Shown in pieces: positions 51,550 through 64,000 of a stretch of DNA of 64,000 nucleotides; position 1 is the stretch's first letter; every line of letters begins with the position of its first letter. The notes below the pieces were generated by a model. That model saw only the letters and a list, made by a program, of their open reading frames with translations. It was not told the DNA's origin and did no database searches. The stretch lies in NCBI RefSeq assembly GCF_000499845.2, contig NC_023755.2, positions 3,524,087 to 3,588,086 of the forward strand, written 5' to 3'. This DNA comes from Phaseolus vulgaris (lineage: Eukaryota; Streptophyta; Magnoliopsida; Fabales; Fabaceae). The position numbers were made by a program, and so were the translations under genes.

Positions 51550-54500
51550 TCAAGCTCCAGCTTTTGGTTTCGCTTTCTGCTTTTTGGCGTCCAATGACGA
51601 CAATCCCTTGCCTAATCCAACAGGAGCCTGCTCTGGTATTGTTTGGTCTTTCTTGACATCAGTAGACTCACTTGGAGGCATGCCATTTGCTTCCTCCTTT
51701 GCTCCATCTGCATTCCCATTATCCATAGCATCTGGAGTTGCACCTGAGTTTATAATATTCAGAAGTTGGGTAAGGGGTGGCAAGGCTTGGACTGGTACAC
51801 CATGGGGACGCACTACCAGACCCCTTGCTGCAGCCTTCTTCCTGACTTCAGCAGCTGCACGTGCAGCCCTTTCATCCATTCCCCTTCCTCTGGGGAGGGC
51901 CTCACCCATTATTGCCGCATTGAGGGATTTGTTTGCAGTAGCACCTGAACTTCCAGATCCCCCAGCAACTGCAGCAGCTTGGAATGCATGAATCAAATCA
52001 GGATGTGCCTGTGACAGTACAATATGAAATAACTAAGATTGTTGCAAACACTTGAGATATTCGGAATATAAAAGAGTATCTCATTTTTTACAACTAGTAT
52101 ATCATAGGATTAGCTGAATATACAAGATATTATCGGTATTAGCCATAGATACTATCTGATTATATTTCATACAAAAAATAAGGTACCTTCAGGATATCAA
52201 TAGCCTTCTGAGCCGATACTGCATTCAGAGCTTGACCCTTCTGCTTTTGGGCATTCATCTGTTAAAACAAGTTGTGAAAATGTAACACTAAGACTGCCAT
52301 CAAAACACAACCATTTGCTACTACGGAAATGGAGACTGCATTCGTACACAAAATATAGGAATGCCAATGAATACATAATGATCTTGATATGACTGCTAAC
52401 ATTCATAAACACCTCAACCCACCTAACCTAGAAGGCCACTTCTCTCTCTCCTGGTCAACTAAGTCATCCTACAATCAACCATTGTCATTTCCAAAGATCT
52501 CTCTATCTTACCTACTCGGACCCAAAATGTTATCTTCATCAATTTTCTCCCCTTCCGTATTTATTACTTAATTTTCTGTCAGAATTTTAGTTCCCCTTAT
52601 TATGAATAAATGAGTCTCCAAGTCTTTCTTTAGAAATACATTTGGAGCTTAAGCATGCAAATTGATGCCATGTGGAAATGTATAATTCCATTCATAAAGA
52701 AGGTAGCGTACAGATACCTGCATCTCTCGCATCCTGAATGTGTTCATCCAATTCTGCGAATCTCGTGTCCTTGAATCATCTTCACCAAGTTGTTTGACAA
52801 GTATATCATATGTTTTCCTCTCATGCTGACAAACCAAATGCCAAAATCAGTTAACAACTCACCTTAACTGCCAACATTACCACCCCCACAACACATACCT
52901 GATGAGAGAGCTTGAAAGCACCCATACAATTAAATGCAATGGCAAGAGCATGATAACAAACAGCAGTTTGAATATGTTCCTCGCCAAGAAGCCTTTCATT
53001 CTTCTTTAAAGCTTCTTGCAGATAACGGAGAGCTGTGTTCATTTTTCCTATATCCTGATACATCATTGCAACATTGATATATGTTGCTGCAACATCAGGA
53101 TGATCTGGCCCTGATGACAAACTTAATAATAGCAATGCACGGGACATATGGCGAAGGGCTAGTTCTGTCTGGTTAAGTCCGTGGTAAAACAGAGCCATAT
53201 TTCCATAACTGCAACAGGTCGAGATGAAACAAAAGTAGGTTCAATACATTAAAAATAACCTGAATTGTTCAACAATGTCTGTATGGTTCAAAAATAGTTA
53301 GCACCCCGTTAGATATTTGAATGACTCACAATCCCAGTCCAATTTAGTTTTAAAAACCGTAAATGCTTCTCAATTTTTTCTATAATTGGGTATCCCAGTT
53401 TATATTTTTGGCCCAATGTAATTTTTAACATTCCACTGCACAACCATAAGATATTATGGGAAAGAACATAGAAGATCAATAGAATAGGGAATGCCTGTGA
53501 GCTGTGTCAGGATGATCTAGACCGAGGCAACGTTCATTTATAATTAGTTCCTTGTGCTGCTGCATGATAGCCCCAGCCATATCTCCAGCATGATACAAAA
53601 CCATGGCAAGATATCTGAAATACAATAGTTTCAACAGAGATTAAATACAAAGCATAAAAATAATTCAACTGAAACTTGATAAATAGAAATTTACAAGCAA
53701 AGGATATAAATCTTCAATTTTACAAGGACGGACAACAGAAAATGATGAGCTCAATTCACATTCATAATTCAGCTCTAAATTAGCACAGCATGCAGAATTG
53801 CATATCATGATTAATATAGGAATTTAAATAGAAAAACTTGTAGGATCACGCCAGAATGGTAGAAATAAATATTAAACATACCGACAGCAATTAGCAACCT
53901 CCCGATGCATGGGACCAGTAACCTGAAATCCATTCAACAACGGTTATTTTATGCACAACAAGTCATTCAAGAAAGACAAAGCAATACAGAATTTCATGCC
54001 TGTTGTAGAATTGAGAATGCCTCAGAGAATAAAGTGTAGGCTTCACTAAGCATACCCTGTAATAAACAATAAAATATATGTTTAATACATTCAGTCGAGA
54101 AAAGGAAAAAATAGATAAAAAATCAAGCCTCCATGATTAATAAATTTATACCACAGTATTGAAGACATTTAAGAATTCCATCTTATGAAGCTTAATTACC
54201 ACAACTACCAACTCTTGCAACACTTCAAAAATAGCCCACTAGTAATAATGATTAGATTTCTGTTAACCTTAACACCACCTCAGCCCAAAAGTAAAATCTA
54301 TCCTAAATCCAAAAACAAAGAATGCCACAGATACTACTCATTATCGGATCCCTTTAAATTGTTTGTTATAGGCAGCAAAGGCCAGTGCCTGAGAATTGCA
54401 ACACACTACACAAACCACTTAACTAGAGGTCAGGTCCCCATGGATTCAATGTATACATTAGTTCCTGTTATGGTAAAAAAAAATTCAAGGAATGGCATAT

Positions 54501-57500
54501 ACCTCAGCCAATTGAAGTTTTCCAGTTTCCACAAGTTCCTTGGCTTCCGAACAGGAAGGAACTGAATGCTTGACCACTGGACGGACATCCATGACATCTG
54601 ATGTTTGGAAGGGTGTTGCAGAACTAAGATCGTATTTACGAGCTGCAACTGTTATACCAACCTGAAAATCAAGAATGGTAAAGCCCATTCAGAATTTTAA
54701 CAGGTACAAAATTCAAGAGGTTATTGGCATAAAAACAGTAAAACCAACATAAGAGTTCCAACGCTTCTCACATGTATTACCGAGGCCAATAGGTTTTAAA
54801 AACTGTTGGCAACAAGTGCACAAATGCATTAAACAACTGAATTATAGATTTGGAGAATCATCACTATGTTTGCGACATAAAAAAGGAAAAATAGTCACAA
54901 TATATCCCATCTTTTTTTTTCACATCATGTGTCAAGAAATACAAGATTATGATGAGAATATTTTACATATATAAAAACTCATCAAGTTGGTACATTGGTT
55001 TTTTTAAAGAGTTTCATGCCATTGGAACTCTCTAAAATTAAAAAGCCAGAAAACAAAAAATCCATAAAAACTATTTACAGCACAAACTCAGAACACTATC
55101 TTGTGCTTACCTTCAGACAAAGATTTCGTATAACAGAAATTTTCTTAACACGCAACCTTGCATCCTCGGGCAATTCAAACTGCAGCAAATTGATTTGAAG
55201 TTCAAATGAATATCACAGTAGATACAGGTGTTAACAAAGAGAAAAACAAAGCATAAAATAGGCACAGCTGTTTAGATTATAATAGGGATCTAGTTAGTAA
55301 AACAACAGCAAAATACAAGAAAATTGAATTTGGTGGGAAACGGAGATGGGATAAAAGGCCAAATTTATGAATCATAGACCTTGAGTGATGCAGTTCCAAA
55401 TTGTACAATTCATACAACTAGAATAATTTATGACTGGTACAGTATAGTAGTTTGGATATAATAACTATAGTCACACCATTAATTCAACTAAAACAGTTAA
55501 AGGAGAATCATCACACAGCATTGAGCGATATAATTTGATTGGGGTGCCCTGTAATTAATTACAGAGGTTGTATTTACCAATAATGGTTTTGCAATATCAA
55601 GGTTTTGGAAGTCTCTGTAACTGCAACTATAAGCCACAATTCAAAAGCTACAGGGTGACCAAAGAGAAGAAAATATTGATTAAGAAAGGCCAGTTAAAAA
55701 ATACATACAACAAATTGGTGGCTTCAAAAAACACAGTTGTGCCCCTTCTAGCAGGGTCTAAGAAGGGTATATGTATGAAGCCTTAACCCTGCATGTACAA
55801 AGGAGTTATTTCCAGGATTTGAGCACCGGACCTCTAGGTCACAGCTCATAATCCTGCATCCTTACCCTTGTGCCAAGGCTAACAGTTATTCAACTAAAAA
55901 CAGCTAAAATAACAAAATGTACTTACTTTCAGACTAAAAACAGCTAAAAAGAAACATCTATTTAGGTTAGGAAATAGCTGATACCTTGTACTTAACCAAG
56001 GCAAATTCTTGAATGTCTGACCAAAGCGCTTCTGAGCTGATACTCATGTACAGAGGTTGAGTCTTTCTTAATGATGCCCTGCCTTTCCATCGAGCTTGCC
56101 CTTTTGAATGCTTGCCTGGAGACCGTTGCCCAGCATGTTCCTGTAGAATAAGCCAGGAAAACAATATTTTTTTCACACTAAAAGGAGAACAAAAGTTCAG
56201 AGCATAAAATACCTAGCAAACTAAGTTGCAGCAATCTTAACAGTCAACCATAAAGAACATACCTTTTTAGGAGTTTTGGACTGCGTGCTATTGGTGGTAG
56301 CTTTTCCACTAGGAGCTTGACAACTTCCAAATAGGCAGTTTAAGAAATGAGATACAGCTGGTGCAAGATCATGGTCCTCTGTCTCTCTCAATAAATCCTG
56401 AATATGACAAGCACGATCTCAAATATCATTAATGAATGCAAGTGGATTTACTAAGTTATTTTCATGGTATGTTGTCTACTCTGATGTGTCAACATCAAAG
56501 TCTTTGATGTTTCCCATGCTTAAGTAATAGCTTATAACAGTCAAGCAAAAACAATTCATTTATCAATTAAAAACATGAATACCACATATGCACAGTCAAT
56601 CAGTACAAAAGATACAATATACAGCTGGCAATAAATCTCATGCACTCACAAGTATTAAAATCATGGTTATGGTTATCAAGGGCAATTACAAACATTAAGA
56701 TGATAACATTTTTAAGTCAAATAACACATTATATAGCTAACAAATTGTATTATAAACCTACAAACAGTATTTAACTTAAAAAAGGTCAAAGGACAAATTT
56801 AATTTCAGGACAAGATAGTGATTGCAAGGTTCAGCCTCTCTTAAACCATCACTAATTCCTGGAATAGCAAACCAAGGAAATAAGCTTGGATTTCCTAACA
56901 GGGAAGCAAACCAAAAGCAAGGGGCCACCTTAGAAACTTCCAAAATAACATGACTTCAACTCTTAAAATGTTATTTAAACCTACTTCAATCCTACAAATC
57001 CGGTTTGTTTGCTATAGCTTGATCATATCTCTAGTTAATAGGATCATCTCTAATACATCCCCTCACAACAAGGACAAGACATCTCGCACACGGGACTAAA
57101 TATTTGCATGTGATCCAATGGTGGCCCGATAGGCTAAACATAACATAAACCTGATATCATCTTAGAATGTAAATTTATGACTAACTCAACCTTACAAAAT
57201 TGGTGTTTATGGTCAGGATTACTTCCACTTATATACTATAATTTGGCCATATATCTAGTCGATGTGAGACGTCCAATAAAAACAATACAATTTTTTAGTG
57301 TTATATTTCTTTAATAATGAATTGGTGGTTTGACCCTTCCCTTCCATTTTCATTAAAAAATAGCATATCAAACCCTGAAAAACAGGCTCTTTATAAGAAA
57401 AAGATGCCAGGGATCCAAACCCAGACGGAAACCCATACTTTGGACCCACATGTAAATGCAATTCCAGCATGATTCAGGTACAATGTTTTCCCCACAGAAT

Positions 57501-60500
57501 GAAGTGCTTAAACTAAGCTTTCCTCACCTTGATGATATGCTTGGCAGATCTGACAACAATCTCATTGTTGCAAAGATCCCACAGATGAGGTAGATGTTTA
57601 GTCCCTCCAGCCACCTTAATGAAAAAAATGAGCAATCAGAAAGAATTATCAAAAGTCTATAAGCAAATCACCATCATATATAAACAAAAGGTAATTCACT
57701 AGACCAGCACTGAAGAATAATTACAACAGCATTACTATTGACCAAAATAAATGGTGCTTACTTTGCCAATATAGCGAACATTAATTCCATGAGCATGCAG
57801 TGCTTCAGTTAATGTCTGGCCATCCATTGGTGAAACTTCAAGCGTACATAGGTCTTGTATAAACTTTGGAAGTACAACATCAATAAGATATTGACCAACT
57901 TTTCTAACATTATCTTCATCAGCTGCTATTTCCTGGTGAATGTGATAAAAAGGTGTAATGTAAGAATACTGTGCCAAGAGCATTGTGATGTTTTCATCAC
58001 AAGAAATCACTATAAAGAAATAAATGGACAAATACAATGTTTACATAGATGGAAAGTAAAGTTGTATTTAGATATAGAAAAGGGAAAATAAGAGGAAAAT
58101 AAACCTCAGGACTCCCAGCAAGTTTAAATTCAGTGAAGACATTAGGATTAAAAACAATATCCTCACAACCATCAGAGGCTTTGGCAGTAACAGAAGCAAA
58201 TTCTTTGACATCCTCAGTTTTTTCTTCCTTCGTTGAATCCTGCAGAAAGCAAATAAACGACATGCAATTTAATTATTGGAACTTCATCACCAAGACAATA
58301 TTCCTATCAGACATAAACTAATAATCAGTCAAATAATTGAAACACAATACCCTTTCCAGCGTTGCTTTCAACCAGACAAATAATTGTAATCATAGCCAAG
58401 GTTAGGGTCATATATGTTAACATACCCTTTTAAAACACGTGAGAATACGATAAAGAAACAAACGTAAATGGGAAGCAAACAATAATACCAAAACTAATGC
58501 TTCACCTTTTCCATTCCAACAGTAATCTTCCATGTTAGAAATACAGGACATATATCAATTGAAAGCTCAAATTACTAATGCACAAGCAAAGGAATGATTC
58601 TGGTACTAAATATGAAGCTCAAACAAGTACTTTCTTTTCAAAATAAATGTTGGGAACAAGTCTCTTGCATGTCCAGATGTGTTATTTGCTACAATAGAGG
58701 GTATTGTACACATTGAGAATTGCTATTTGTAGCACTAAAACTAGGGTACATGCATGTTCACATTCATACATATTGCTTATCGCATGTGATTGGGAAATTG
58801 CATTAATTGTTACTCTTCTTAAATGAAACTATTTCTGAAATTAAAAATTTCACTGAATTGGCTTAGATAAAAAAATTACTTCAGCATAAATTAGTCAAGG
58901 ACTAGTATTACACTGCTATAACACTTACTGGCTTGTCAGCATCTGCAGCATTACAGGAATCATTCACCAGCGTGTCAGCATCAGCAGCATTTGGAGAATC
59001 ATTCACCAGCTGATCAGCATCAGCAGCATTTTGGGAATCATTTACCAGCTGGTCAGAATCAGTGGCCAAATTGACAGCCTCTTGAGAATTCACCTCGGTA
59101 GGTTTCAATGCCTCTGCTGCTTGGGCCTGTTCCCATAAAGAGCCAGTCAGCTATGTAAAATTCAAAACACAAGGAAAACCCCAAATATCCTTCATATCAT
59201 AGTGTGCTTACCTGGCAAAAAGCAGTAATTAGTTCTGGCCTCAAGATACAAAATCGAGAACCAGGCCCAGTATAGTTGGCATCACGGGGAGTCACCCTCA
59301 ACAAATCAAGAAGGTAATGTCTGATTCGGTTTAAAAAGAGCAAAGCATCAGTGCATTAGCACAACATGCTATATAAACAAAATTAGGAAAGTTGCAACAG
59401 ATAACATCTTGAGTTAACTACAATCTACTTGCATTCAACACGTAACTATTGGACAATGAATTACATACGAAAAAAATAGCCAGAATTGATTAGTAATGGT
59501 GAAATCTAAATCTTCCTGCAGTAAAAAATTATGCCTTTGAAACTATGCATTAGGAAATCTGAAGACATCATATCACCAACAAAAGTACACAAACTGAAAA
59601 TAACAAACTCAAATAATTACCGGTCATCACCACCAACAATGCCCTTGCACTCAACTGGGGCAGCTAATTTGAAAACATTTCCAGATCCATCAAGGACTAA
59701 ATGTTCCTTCAAATGAAGGCGTTTGGCAGCCTCTGACACCTATTAATAAAATTATAGAATAAAAAAAGGCATCTTATTTTACAGATAATGCAATTTTAAA
59801 AAATCCCAACATCTATTAATGTAATAAGAGAATACAAAAATTCATCTTATTTTACAGATCATGCAATTTAAAAAATACTTGTTATTTCCCTGGCAACCAA
59901 TTTTCTAACAATTTAATTTCAGCCGAAGTTTCAGGAGATGCTTTAAATTCAAATTAGACACTACATTGTTACTAAACTCAGATGGCCACACCCTTCTTCC
60001 TTACCTTAGAATGAAAATCTTCATTCCAGCAAATTTTCTTTCCATTGTCGACAGAGCCATACAAGAGAGAGTCAGACTTGTCCCCTTGAAGAATGCCTGG
60101 TAATACACTCTGCAGAACAATATAAAATTTGATTTGAGAATAAGGATTCACACTGTTTCAAATTTAAAAGTTGAATTAAAGCAAATTTTAGGTACAAATC
60201 TAATACTTATAATCAATCTAAAATTATTAAAAGAGAGCAATTTGGGATATCACAAACAATTATCCTGCACAGTTTACAATACTTAAAGAATGTAAAAGGG
60301 CACCTATAAAAAATATTGAAAATATATTTGTGTTGAAATAAATAGAAAATAATCACCTCATATACAATGGTAAAGAAAATAACAAATACAACATATGTTC
60401 ATCCTACAAACTAATAGAAATAAGAAATTGAAAAGTCTTGCCACATTTTATAACCGTCTTGACACATTTCAGCATGTCCTAATTCGTTTTCTCACTATTT

Positions 60501-63500
60501 TGAAGCTCTTTTGACAAGCTTTAATCCATTAAGTTGCACTTCTAGACAAGCATAGACCAATAGCAAATTGACAAACTATAACAACACTTTGATGTAAAAG
60601 CAGAAAGTCAAGTACGCCATAGGTAAATTTGAGCTTCATTACAAACCTGAGCTACCACTCTATGCCCCCTGTAGTCGATTATAGCCATAGCAAGATTATA
60701 AAGTCCAGGAACATCAGCTTCTTGGTAAGCCTTTGTGCCCTTCAAATCATTGTTTGCAGAAGCATACGTGGCTTGCTCATTCTCAGCCAGCTGAGCTTCT
60801 GGAGAAACGTCTTGAGTGGTTTCTGTGCCATTAAGATCTTCTGAACTTGAACCAGTATCTTTCCCCCCATTAGGAACCTGACTTTCTCCATGAAGTGGAA
60901 TGGAAGCTTTATCAGAAGAACTTTGCAAAGTGCCTGAGCTCCAAGTTTTTGAATTAGAATCCACACATTTCTTTGACAGCTTCTCAAGGTCCGCATCAAT
61001 AGCAAAACTAAAGAATATATTGTTGTGTACATACCTATCACCAAAATTAAGGCAAGGAGCCAAAAGGATTTCAAAATACAAGGGAAAACCCATGTGTGTA
61101 AAGGGGCACAATAACAATGAGAACAAGTATATGATCTATGACAACAACAATCTAAACCAGAATAATAAACAAAAATAACATTGCATCATATAACAACTGA
61201 GAGCCACATCATGAAGATGCATTTTACAAGTGAAAAAATTATGGATCAGTGAATAAGTATCTTATGTTCCCTCTCTTCTAAAACCCCAGAGAAGAAAATA
61301 TAACATGCAACTTCCTCTAGACATTACTTTTCAACATCCTAAAATAATAAAATATTAGAATACAAGAATAGCTATTTACAATTTCTATAAAAGAAAGTTT
61401 CAAGATTTAAAAGACCCACTTACATGTGAAAACATTCAGGGTCGGTTGGGTTTATTGGAGGAATGCAGCCACTGATCACTCCAATTGCACCATTAATAGC
61501 TGCATCAACAAAGTCTGATGTCACTTTATAAAGTGCCCTATCCCGCAAAATCCTACACCAATAAACAAATTACCCAAAAAACATAGATAATCAATGAAAA
61601 TATCTCATCACCAAACTAAAGAACAGGACCAATTCCAAATCCATCTATATGAATGATAGATAAAGGCACCTCTCCTGTGGAGTTGTATGAGGAAATTCTC
61701 TACAGGACTGCAGCTCTTCGTTCCAGTCTCTTTGCATGCCAATTGGCTCATTTCCATAAAGAAGAGTCAAAGCATTCTCAGCCCGGGCTGCATCACGTCT
61801 GTGGTCTGCCATGCCAACACCCCAACACAAATTACGAACACATCAATCCAGTCTGAGATTCAGATATTAGGAACATGACTACAAGGTTCTCCTATAATTT
61901 CAGGACATTTTAAAATTGGCTTCCAAATCAAGTAGAACATAACAACAACCAAAAAAATGAAAGTCTTCCTTCTAGGCAGCAACAGCAGCACAGGTTAATT
62001 AACTTCTTCATGTTCTACCAAAAACCAAGTCTCAAGAAGTTTTTCTTAAAAGTGGATTTTAAGCCTAACCCAACCTCACAAATTGGTTTAGTAAGGTAAG
62101 GATTGCACCTTATTTATATATTATAATTTAACCATATCTCAAGTAAACGTAGAATCTCCAACTCACACCCTTACGTCAAGATGGTATTAGAGCTTTTCAA
62201 GGACCTATCCTAGCAAGATTTGTTGGATCTACAGTGTCATCTGTTATTAAGGGTAGTAATTTAACTTTTTTGGTCTTACTCTAACTTCCATTACTTGCTA
62301 CTACAACTTTTTCTTTTGACAAATTCATTTTTTATTATCTATTCTTGTATTGCACTCATTAATGACATTCTCATCTCTGTAACACTTAGCATAGCTCTGG
62401 CTAGCATTATATCACGCTAACTCAAAGCAACCTGATTTTCTAAACTATCCTTTATGAACACTAAATTTTCAGATCCATAACCCCTTTACACAAGCTACTA
62501 GAATAGAATGAAAGCTTAAAATTTTTGTTTCCATCTGTTATTCTGTTTTCATCATTGTTATAACTTGTAACAAAATAGTTCTCAAATTTTATACATCAAG
62601 CACGTAAATGATAATATAATCAAGTGCTAAAAGTGACAGAATAATTTGCCTCACTTCTGATGTAGTAAATGATAAAAAAAAGTGCATGAAAACACTTGAG
62701 ATGAATACAAAAAGAATAGAAAATGAATTAGAGAATGTGATTCCCCTCTTTTGGGTTCTCATATTTATAAGGATTTATTGGAAGTTCAGATACAATGAAT
62801 GAGAGGATAGAGAAAAGAATACGAAAAGTCACATCTAGAAACTTGGTACAGCACAAAGCACATATCAGCTTTTCAATAAAGTCAATTTAAGATGACCTAT
62901 TCTAACAAAAACTACATGGCCAGATGTGTGAATAGAAAGATGTTTAATAACAATGTGCTCTCACAAAATCAAACAAGAAAAATACATCACCTAGAACTAA
63001 AGTAAAAGCAACAATATCATCAAATCAGATAAAGAAAATTCTACAACATAAAGAATTGAAAACTACGGCTGATGAAACAAAATGCCAGAGGCTAAGCTTA
63101 CCAGGAACAGGGTATAACCCAAGCCAAGAATTAGGTGGCAACAACGATTGCACATTTTCAAAAGGATGGGCAGCTGCTCTACCCTCCAATACTTCCCGGA
63201 AAGCTTCAAAATTGGACAAAAGGTTAAGTTTTGGGTTTCAAAGCAAACATCTCGGAGATTTAAGTCCTAAACAATAAGTTATCACACTTCATTACCTTTT
63301 TTGAACTTAGGGCTAATCTTTTGTAAGAGAGCAACAAGAGTTGTTGCTTCAAAAGTAGCTTTACTTTGCCGTGGATCAAGAGTGTTTGCTGAGCTTGAGT
63401 TAACATAAAACAATTTTGTACTTCCCGTAATACAAAATTTATTACCCTCAAGAGTGATCACATCCAAATAAATCAAATCTCCAAGAAGCCTACAAGCAAC

Positions 63501-63976
63501 CACAGAACAGCCTCATGGATATAAACTAAGCAAGCCAATGAAATTTTATTAACTAAGAGGATGCATCTTGGGATACCTTCTATAGCTCGGAGGAGGATTG
63601 AAGGATGAAAACACTACGCTCTCTACGCATTTAATATCCTTCAATGGGGATGATAACAAATTACCCAACGAACCAGAGATGTCCTCCATATAACCAAGCC
63701 CATCAAGCTCAGGAACTTCAGGTTTCAAGGTATCTTTATCTGATATTCCAGGAAATGCAGAAGCAGTCTAGTAACTTTCCCAAACCTCCCTGAATTATCA
63801 AATAAACAGATTATAGCAGCAGAATTATCCCATACCTCCTGAATTTGCAGCTTTATTTTGTGATGTCTCATTCTGTAGGGCAAGTGATGTTGATAGTGAA
63901 GCATGGAGATTAGAAAGGGAAAGCAACTCCCTTGTACGGTGAACATGGGCCCTTATAGATCGATCATCATAAAATG
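51550..63976 (-). CDS. FMT: FRIENDLY/CLU clustered-mitochondria protein, 5' end missing
   Basis: Cytosolic protein that controls mitochondrial distribution; loss clusters mitochondria in plants, yeast and animals, and CLU proteins bind mRNAs for mitochondrial proteins. The window holds 25 exons coding for 1286 residues plus stop. About 100-120 N-terminal residues (CLU-N) lie beyond the right edge. Exons: 63976-63836, 63739-63577, 63489-63296, 63203-63102, 61805-61670, 61552-61424, 61034-60647, 60109-60005, 59739-59621, 59320-59212, 59126-58929, 58239-58105, 57932-57762, 57614-57528, 56397-56263, 56140-55985, 55179-55111, 54661-54503, 54056-54000, 53922-53882, 53614-53495, 53208-52899, 52825-52718, 52258-52187, 52008-51550. 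Phases all agree. The CLU domain lies around exons 4-10 ([38 protein letters not shown]; an eIF3-p135-like part follows). Kinesin-light-chain-type TPRs lie in exons 19-23 ([18 protein letters not shown]). The tail is Ala/Lys-rich and disordered. Introns after exons 19 and 21 start with GC. Matches Arabidopsis AT3G52140. Confidence 0.94.
55735..55886 (-). mobile_element. tRNA-derived SINE (Au-like) in a FRIENDLY intron
   Basis: On the minus strand, the Pol III A box is TTGGCACAAGGG and the B box region is AGGTCCGGTGCTCAAATCC. Then comes TGGAAATAACTCC and a GCAGGGTTAAGGCTTCATAC block, which matches the AGGGTAAGGCTGCGTACA tail region of Au-type plant SINEs. ACAGTT occurs at both ends (about 55733-55738 and 55882-55887) and may be the target duplication. 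It is not coding and sits between exons 16 and 17. Confidence 0.75.
56955..57280 (-). mobile_element. TRIM element with two LTRs in a FRIENDLY intron
   Basis: Read on the minus strand, the left LTR spans about 57280 to 57165. Its start is decayed, but it keeps the GTGAGACG/GACTAGATATATGG words and the GTAAGGTTGAGTTAG ending. A primer-binding-site remnant TGATATCAGGTTTATG lies at about 57159-57144, then a short core, then a right LTR at about 57060-56955 that repeats the TAGAGATATGATCA and GGATTGAAGTAGGTTTAA words. It has no coding capacity and lies within the intron between exons 14 and 15. Confidence 0.55.
58929..59054 (-). repeat. 39-bp coding minisatellite within FRIENDLY exon 11
   Basis: Three full units of 13 codons (units at 59054-59016, 59015-58977, 58976-58938) and a partial fourth run to the splice donor. 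The repeated peptide is D-x-LVNDS-x-NAADA, with x being Q, P or C at the middle position. It lies in the disordered linker between the CLU/eIF3-like part and the segment leading to the TPRs. Units differ at only a few bases, so the expansion is recent. Confidence 0.95.
62050..62240 (-). mobile_element. TRIM/LTR fragment in a FRIENDLY intron
   Basis: On the minus strand an LTR-like block starts near GTGAGTTGGAGATTCTACG (about 62168) and ends TTGGGTTAGGCTTAAAATCC (about 62055). A CTCTAATACCATCTTGACG word lies just outside it, at about 62174-62192. It is a partial copy of the family seen at 20510, 39888 and 56955, in the large intron between exons 4 and 5. Confidence 0.5.
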
Positions 63977-64000
63977 CTGCAAAGAGGATTTATCATATTG

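Noticed and set aside
60608..61126. 172-residue frame taken as a whole gene
   Set aside because: Its core is FRIENDLY exon 7 (60647-61034). The extra residues at both ends are read-through into flanking introns.
1..64000. tRNA, rRNA, CRISPR or organelle-derived segments
   Set aside because: No intact tRNA cloverleaf boxes (other than the SINE promoter), rRNA-like blocks, spaced direct repeats or organelle genes were seen.

Overview
This is nuclear DNA from a dicot plant. The protein-coding genes are split by AT-rich introns with GT-AG borders. The gene set is typical of angiosperms: a DRT100-like LRR protein, an organellar-type TrmL methyltransferase, a SURP/G-patch splicing protein, an FBH/bHLH122-type transcription factor and the mitochondrial-distribution protein FRIENDLY/CLU. 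The space between genes is AT-rich and full of decayed retroelements and MITEs. The repeat families resemble ones I remember from phaseoloid legumes (bean, cowpea, soybean group). That placement is inference, not proof.

Layout. 0-8.4 kb is gene-free: a decayed RNase H fragment, an intact 403-bp CACTA-type MITE with its target duplication, a probable LTR-derived stretch and a decayed copia end. 8.4-9.5 kb (-) is an intronless, GC-rich DRT100-like gene. 9.5-16.9 kb is gene-free with a 96-bp tandem duplication and a LINE relic. 16.9-21.6 kb (-) is a seven-exon TrmL/SpoU gene carrying a TRIM element in its largest intron. 21.6-26.1 kb holds a copia relic split by a 1085-bp solo LTR with a 5-bp target duplication. 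26.1-31.5 kb (+) is a SUGP1-like gene. 31.5-44.7 kb is gene-free with copia, MITE, TRIM and LTR-like debris. 44.7-47.6 kb (+) is an FBH-like bHLH gene. 47.6-51.5 kb is gene-free. 51.5-64 kb (-) is the last 25 exons of FRIENDLY/CLU, whose 5' end lies beyond the right edge.

The five genes do not form a pathway. Their roles are: a secreted LRR protein, tRNA wobble methylation (probably organellar), pre-mRNA splicing, E-box transcription control of flowering or stomatal genes, and mitochondrial clustering with binding of mRNAs for mitochondrial proteins. The SUGP1-like and FRIENDLY genes are also near neighbours in Arabidopsis (AT3G52120 and AT3G52140, from memory), so this looks like a conserved microsyntenic block widened by transposons. 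I found no evidence of an undescribed biological system. The points most worth checking are two GC-AG introns and a 39-bp coding minisatellite in FRIENDLY, a stop-free 90-bp intron in the TrmL gene, and the nested and age-graded mobile elements.
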